A stretch of 64,000 nt of DNA, from positions 2,726,054 to 2,790,053 of the forward strand of contig NW_004457695.1 of NCBI RefSeq assembly GCF_000203815.1, in the 5' to 3' direction. The stretch is from Cavenderia fasciculata. Its lineage: Eukaryota > Evosea > Eumycetozoa > Acytosteliales > Cavenderiaceae. The translations under genes were made by a program, and so were the position numbers. Shown piece after piece: positions 59,246 through 64,000 of this stretch. How positions within the stretch are numbered: the stretch's first letter is position 1; the number at the start of each line of letters is the position of its first letter. Under the pieces are notes generated by a model, which did not search any database, was not told the DNA's origin, and saw nothing but the letters and a program-made list of their open reading frames with translations.

Positions 59246-61307
59246 TTAGAGAACAATTGGAATTATTGTTGATGGAGATGATGTTGGTAGAGTTGGTGTT
59301 GTCATGGTATTATCAATAACAGTAGGTACATTGTTGGTATTATTATTATTAATTTTGTGACATTTTGCGATGGACAATGAACCAAAGTTTGGACTACGAA
59401 CAAAACTGAATCCATCAAAATAAGCTTGTTGGGAAGATGATAATACGGGCGAGGTAGAGAGTGATACTCTGCTTTGAAGATCGGTGATGTCAAAGTTGGT
59501 GATATCGTGGGCGTCGGCGACGGTTGGGATAAATGGTGGAGCAATCTCACGTCTCTCAAGCTTGTGCCATTCGAGTCCCTTGAAGAATCCGTGCTTCTTG
59601 ATCTTCTGAATGGTCAGTCTCTTTTTAGGATCCTTTTGCAAGAGATTGGCAATCAAGTTTTGACCGTGTGGAGAAACAAATTTTGGAATCTTTGGTTTCT
59701 CCTTGAGGATCATGTCTTGAAGGGTGGCATTGTTCTTGTTGGTAAAGGGTGGATGACCGACCAACATGTCGTACATTAGAATACCAACACTCCAAATATC
59801 AACTGCTTTTCCATAGCCGTTGCGAGTGATTATTTCAGGTGCCATGTATTCCAACGTTCCACAAAACGACTTGCAAGGTGTCAGTTCATCTTCACCAATC
59901 TCTTCCTTGGCCAAACCAAAATCGGTCAAGACAATGTGTCCCTCGGAATCGAGCAGGATATTCTCGGGCTTGAGGTCACGGTGACAGATACCCAACTCGT
60001 GAAGATGCTCCAATCCAAGAATCAATTCGGCCAAATAGAATCTGGCCTGACTCTCCTTAAACATCAACTCCTTTTTCAAGTGATAGAATAATTGTCCACC
60101 ATTTACAAAATCCATTACCAAATAAAGTTTCTGTGCATCTTGGAATGCATAATGAAGTTTAACAATAAATGGATGTTTAATTCTTTTTAATATATCTTTT
60201 TCAGAAATTGTATTTTGTACACTAAAAGGAAAAAAAAAAGAATTAATTAATATTTGTTTGTTTGTTTTGTGTTTGTGTTTGCTTGTCATACCTATTCTTT
60301 TTAATAATATGATTCTTTTTAAGAGTTTTTAAAGCATAAACTTTTTTGGAATCATTTTTAATGACTTGGTGTACTTTACCAAAGCCACCTTTTCCAACTA
60401 GATGGGTGACGGTAAAAGAGTTGAGATTGATGGTGGTGGAAAGATTGATGACTTGAACTGAGGGATGTGAGGAACTGAGAGCAACCAAATCTTCATTACT
60501 GGGTACTTTGGGGATACTAGTTGACTCGTCACCACTAGAGATACCATCAGACAACTCTTCAGCTGAACTAATAGTCTCGTAAAAGTCACTAATCTCCTCT
60601 TCGTGATGAAGGGGACTCTTGAGTGGTGAGGAACAGTGGTGTGTTAGAATGGGTTCAGACACTTCATCAAAGGTATGATTGAGGTTAGTCTCGATACTAA
60701 ACCCCTTTTGCATTTGGGCTTGGTTGAGTTTGGCTGGTTGATCCATTTTCCAATGACCGGCTTTTCCTTTTGGTTTTCCTTTTCCTCCCGATTTGGGTGG
60801 TGGTGGAGCAAGGGTAGAGCCAGCATTAGCGTTGCGTTTAGGAGTCAACATGGGAGCAGTCTCTTTTCTAACGGTAATAGGAGACGATCTTTTAATTGGT
60901 GAGGCAGAACCATCATCAGCTGATGATGTCATGGTGTTGTTGTTGTTGTTGTTAAATGGAGTGGACCAGGCACCGATTGAAATGAATGGACTGGCACCAC
61001 TATCCGCTTTGGATGGTGATGTATTGTTTTGTTTATCCCTTGCTGCGCCAGACATCATCATACTCATAAGTGATGATGATGATGAGTTGGTGGCTGGATT
61101 GGCAGGGATGGTGATAGTGGATCCAGACCCTCCTCCTCCATCTTGTGACGACGACGACATTATGTTGTTGAAGTTGTTGAAATGGTTGAGATTGTTGGTG
61201 GATCGTTGTTGGTAGGGTTGAGTAAAGGTGGTGGTGGAAGTGGTGGTGGAGATTGAATCGGCACCACCACCATTATTGTTGTGGATGGTGCCATTGTTGT
61301 TCTGCAT
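59246..61307 (-). CDS. AGC-family protein kinase, S6K-like, about 663 aa
   Basis: Exons 61307-60292 and 60221-59246 (phase 2). Residues 1-295 are low complexity (Asn, Gly, Ser, Thr; a Pro patch APPPPKSGG). The kinase domain follows (about 298-560): Gly loop GKGGFGKV (near 305), ATP-anchoring Lys in YALKTLKK, catalytic HRDLKPEN (near 423), DFG (near 439), activation segment KSFCGTLEYMAPE and WSVGILMYDMLVGHPPF. After it come an AGC-tail stretch, APPFIPTV, and FDGFSFVRSPN (near 607), which matches the hydrophobic motif and the FLGFTYVAP segment of S6 kinases, with SP sites in the turn-motif region. Regulation by PDK1 at the activation loop and by TORC-type input at the hydrophobic motif is expected from the family. 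S6K is the best match; other AGC kinases are possible. The intron cuts the kinase domain between the Lys helix and the aC helix. Confidence 0.88.
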
Positions 61308-61795
61308 TTTTGTTGTTGTAGTTGCTTAAAGGGAAATAAGATATATTTCCGCTGTTTTAAAGGGGTTGTGGAGTGTTAAAGGGTTGATACAATAGTAGAG
61401 GTAGTATTAACAATAAGTAATCGGCAATGTCGTCGTCGCGATGGAGGAGGAATGTGATTAGTTAGTTCTCTGCTGGTCAAGTTTTCAAGACTGCGGTTCT
61501 TGATGTTATTTAGAGTATTAATTGTGGAAAGATGAGACGGCTGGTGCCGTTGATGTAAGATATTGGTGGGGTTAAAGAAGATTAACGTTCTGTTGTGTTG
61601 TTCTGTTTGCTGTAGGTGGTCAAGTCGACTAATGATGTGACTTGATGTCTACAACTAATACAAAGTAATTTAAAGGGTAATGAAGGGAGGGGTGGGTATA
61701 TAAATAAACTAAAGTAAATATCTTCTAAATATATTTGCTGTAGCTTTCTTTCTTTCTTGTTGTAATGTTTCTCTATCAATAAATATAAATATATA

Positions 61796-61829
<34 letters not shown>

Positions 61830-62720
61830 TAACAAACGACTGTAAAAATGATAATATGTGTGTAAACAGATAAGATAGAATGAATGAAATTTAAAAAAAA
61901 GAGTATAGAACAGGAGAGTGGGTGTTGAGTTGGTGTGTTTTTGGGGTGAAACGTCTGTTGTCAAAAATAATTAAATAGCAAGTTCTCGTTTTCAGTGCAA
62001 AACGGTGGTTTGTTAGGTCACGTGAAGGGAGGCCAGTTCAGCAAACAACAAAAATAATCTCTTTTAATATCTTATCTAATATTTTTGATGATGGTGATAA
62101 ATAAATAAATAAATTGTTCAACATATAAAGAGAGCGAGAGATAGGTTCAAGGGAGGGACTATAGAGTTAGATTATTTCATTCAAGATATCTCATAGAAGT
62201 AGTTTATTCTATTCTAGCCCGTCAATTTTTCATATTTAGGGCGTCTAAAACGACACGCGTCTTTTTCTAAAGAGAGGTCTTGTTGAGAATCTAAACGACC
62301 CCTGTTTGGCCTGGTCAGATGAAACTTCCAACCATGGATTTTGTTTTTTCTTTTTTTTTTTTTTTCAAAGACGTGTTGTGCTGTTTAAACAGTCCCCAGA
62401 CCAATTGTGTTATATAATTATCTATCTACTCCTCCTTGCTCCATCTCCTTCTTCACTCAAATAACAGATACCGACTCTAGACTCGTGTATCATTCATTAG
62501 CATCAGTTAACTTAATCTTTTTGTTTTTGTTGCTCTCTTCTCTCTTTTTCTTTTGTATATTTCATTCAATCGCATTCACTCATTTGCAATAACTCGTTTC
62601 ACGAATAACTAGATATAAAATATACATTTATATACTTTATATAGTTCATACATACAATACAATCAATACATAGAACATACATTACATACACATTTAGATA
62701 GATATATATAAATAATAATA
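61308..62720. other. Divergent promoter region between the kinase and ammonium-transporter genes
   Basis: About 1.4 kb with no gene seen. (TTAT)n lies near 61799-61830, T runs near 62350-62364 and a TATA-rich, TACATACAT-containing leader before the ammonium-transporter start. It probably contains both promoters. ORFs here are short and uninformative. Confidence 0.5.
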
Positions 62721-64000
62721 ATGAGTTCATCATCAGGATCAGACCATGGTCTATCACCTAATTGCGTAGATGGTAGAGTGGATACAGGTGATACTACATG
62801 GGTATTGCTCTCAACTATCTTAGTACTTGGTATGATGCCAGGTTTGGCCTTTTTCGAAGCAGGTCTTCTCAGAATGAAAAATACTCTTTCCATTATTACT
62901 CAGATCATTTCAGGTATCGTTGTACTCACTGTCATGTGGCAAGCTTTTGGTTATTCTCTTACTTTTGGTCCATCTCAGGTATGTATAGACAGACATATAC
63001 AACAATCCAGATAGAACAACAACCTTTGACGAGTCGGTCCAGTCGTTCGTCTTTGTGTTTCTTTTTTTTTCTTTTTTTTAAAGATCTCAATACTCACTCT
63101 ATATATTTATATTCTTATTCTTTTTATTCTTATTGTAGAAAGGAATTATTGGTAATTTAGATAATGCATTTTTAATTGGTGTATCATATACTGATTGTAA
63201 TAGTCATGCACCAAACATTCCATCGGCTGCCTATGCCATGTTTATGATGATGTTTGCCAATATTACACCATTGTTGATGACTGGTGCCTACGCCGAACGT
63301 GTCAAATACCGTTCCTTTATCCTCCTCACCGTATTTTGGGAGATTATTGTTTTCTATCCAGTTGCTCATTGGATTTGGGGTGGTGGTTGGTTACAACGTA
63401 TGGGTGTCCTCGATTTTGCTGGTGGTATCGTTATTCATACTTCTGCTGGTGTTGGTGCTCTCGTTGTTGCTTTATGTATGTAATAGAAATCAATATATTA
63501 TTAAAAAAATAATAATACTAAAGTTAACTTTTTTTAATTTTTCAAGATTTAGGAAGAAGAAAAGGATTTGAAAAGTATGGAGGTGAATTCCCACCATCCA
63601 ACATTCCATTGGCTTGTTTAGGAGCTGCTTTATTGTGGATGGGTTGGTTTGGTTTCAATGCCGGTTCGGCTTTGGCTGCTGGTAGTGTTGCTGCCTCGGC
63701 CGTTGCCTCTACTCAAATCGGAGGTTCATTCTCTGGTATTGTTTGGATTATTTTGTCGTGGCTCAAGGGTAAGCCATCGACCGTTGCCGTGATCAATGGT
63801 GTTATTGCCGGTCTCGCCGGTATCACTCCAGCCTCTGGTTTCATCAACAACCAATACTCGATTGGCTTGGGTGTCGTTCTCGGTCTCGCCAGTTACTTTT
63901 CCGTTTTCCTTCTCAAGCACAAGTTGCACATTGACGACGCACTCGATGTCAGCTCTGTTCACGGTCTCACCGGTATCATTGGAGCCATCGCCATTGGGTT
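62721..64000 (+). CDS. Ammonium transporter (Amt/Mep family), 3' end beyond the window
   Basis: Exons 62721-62978, 63139-63475 and 63547 to the window edge (phases 0, 1); about 350 residues are visible of a usual 450-500. The N-terminal family signature is present (MPGLAFFEAGLLRMKNTL), as are MMMFANITPLLMTGAYAER, containing the Phe gate, and the twin histidines of the pore: HTSAGVGALVV (His about 186) and SSVHGLTGIIG (His about 337). Both catalytic histidines and the aromatic gate are retained, so it should be a functional ammonium channel or transporter. In D. discoideum Amt proteins regulate ammonia levels and the slug-to-fruiting-body choice; which of AmtA, B or C this corresponds to I cannot say. 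The N-terminal segment before the first span is short and Ser-rich. Confidence 0.92.

Noticed and set aside
1-64000. tRNA or other RNA genes
   Set aside because: By eye I found no convincing clover-leaf with the T-loop GTTCRAATC pattern in the spacers; a covariance-model scan such as tRNAscan-SE and Infernal would be needed to exclude them.

Overview
The window looks like nuclear DNA of a social amoeba (dictyostelid). It is AT-rich, with short introns (about 50-150 bp, GTAAGT/GTATGT donors), homopolymeric Asn/Gln/Ser/His runs inside proteins, (TAA)n microsatellites, and families typical of the group: cAMP-receptor-like GPCR, Sib integrin-beta-like adhesion proteins, short-tailed class I myosin, half-size ABCA and full-size ABCB transporters. 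Coding GC is clearly above that of D. discoideum, so a different dictyostelid (for example a Cavenderia- or Heterostelium-type species) is likely; this is inference and no database was consulted.

Layout. 0-11 kb: the 3' end of an unknown gene, a four-exon coiled-coil protein (-), a mitochondrial His/Asp-rich protein (-), a Crl-type GPCR (+) and a PH-domain protein (+), separated by microsatellite-rich spacers. 11.5-14.4 kb: a five-exon half-size ABCA transporter (+). 14.8-39.2 kb: a dense block of secreted and surface proteins: a beta-helix Pmp-like membrane protein (+, with an apparent frameshift), an EGF-like type I membrane protein (-), an LRR + IPT/TIG + Thr-rich-stalk protein with a GPI signal (-), a secreted bulb-lectin-like protein (-), and two tandem 1.86 kb-residue-scale (1863 and 1868 aa) Sib proteins (+). 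A broken ABCA fragment lies between the lectin gene and the Sib pair. 39.5-51.4 kb: a beta-trefoil/fascin-like small protein, class I myosin, LMBD1, a small single-pass membrane protein, an ankyrin-type protein and a gelsolin/severin-like protein. 48.0 and 52.3 kb: two fragments of HSP70-type genes. 54.4-59.2 kb: a full-length ABCB transporter. 59.2-61.3 kb: an S6K-like AGC kinase (-). 62.7 kb to the end: an ammonium transporter cut by the window edge.

Gene models were built by joining open frames at GT/AG sites that preserve phase, so exon borders are predictions. Functionally, the Sib pair (NPxY tails that can bind talin), the myosin, the gelsolin-like and the fascin-like proteins all point to adhesion and actin; the IPT/TIG, EGF and lectin proteins extend that surface theme. 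The strongest oddities are two near-identical introns at the same place in both ATPase halves of the ABCB gene, patchwork near-identity between the two Sib genes, loss of the MIDAS serines in both Sib VWA domains, and a diverged upstream DNA module shared by two surface-protein genes.
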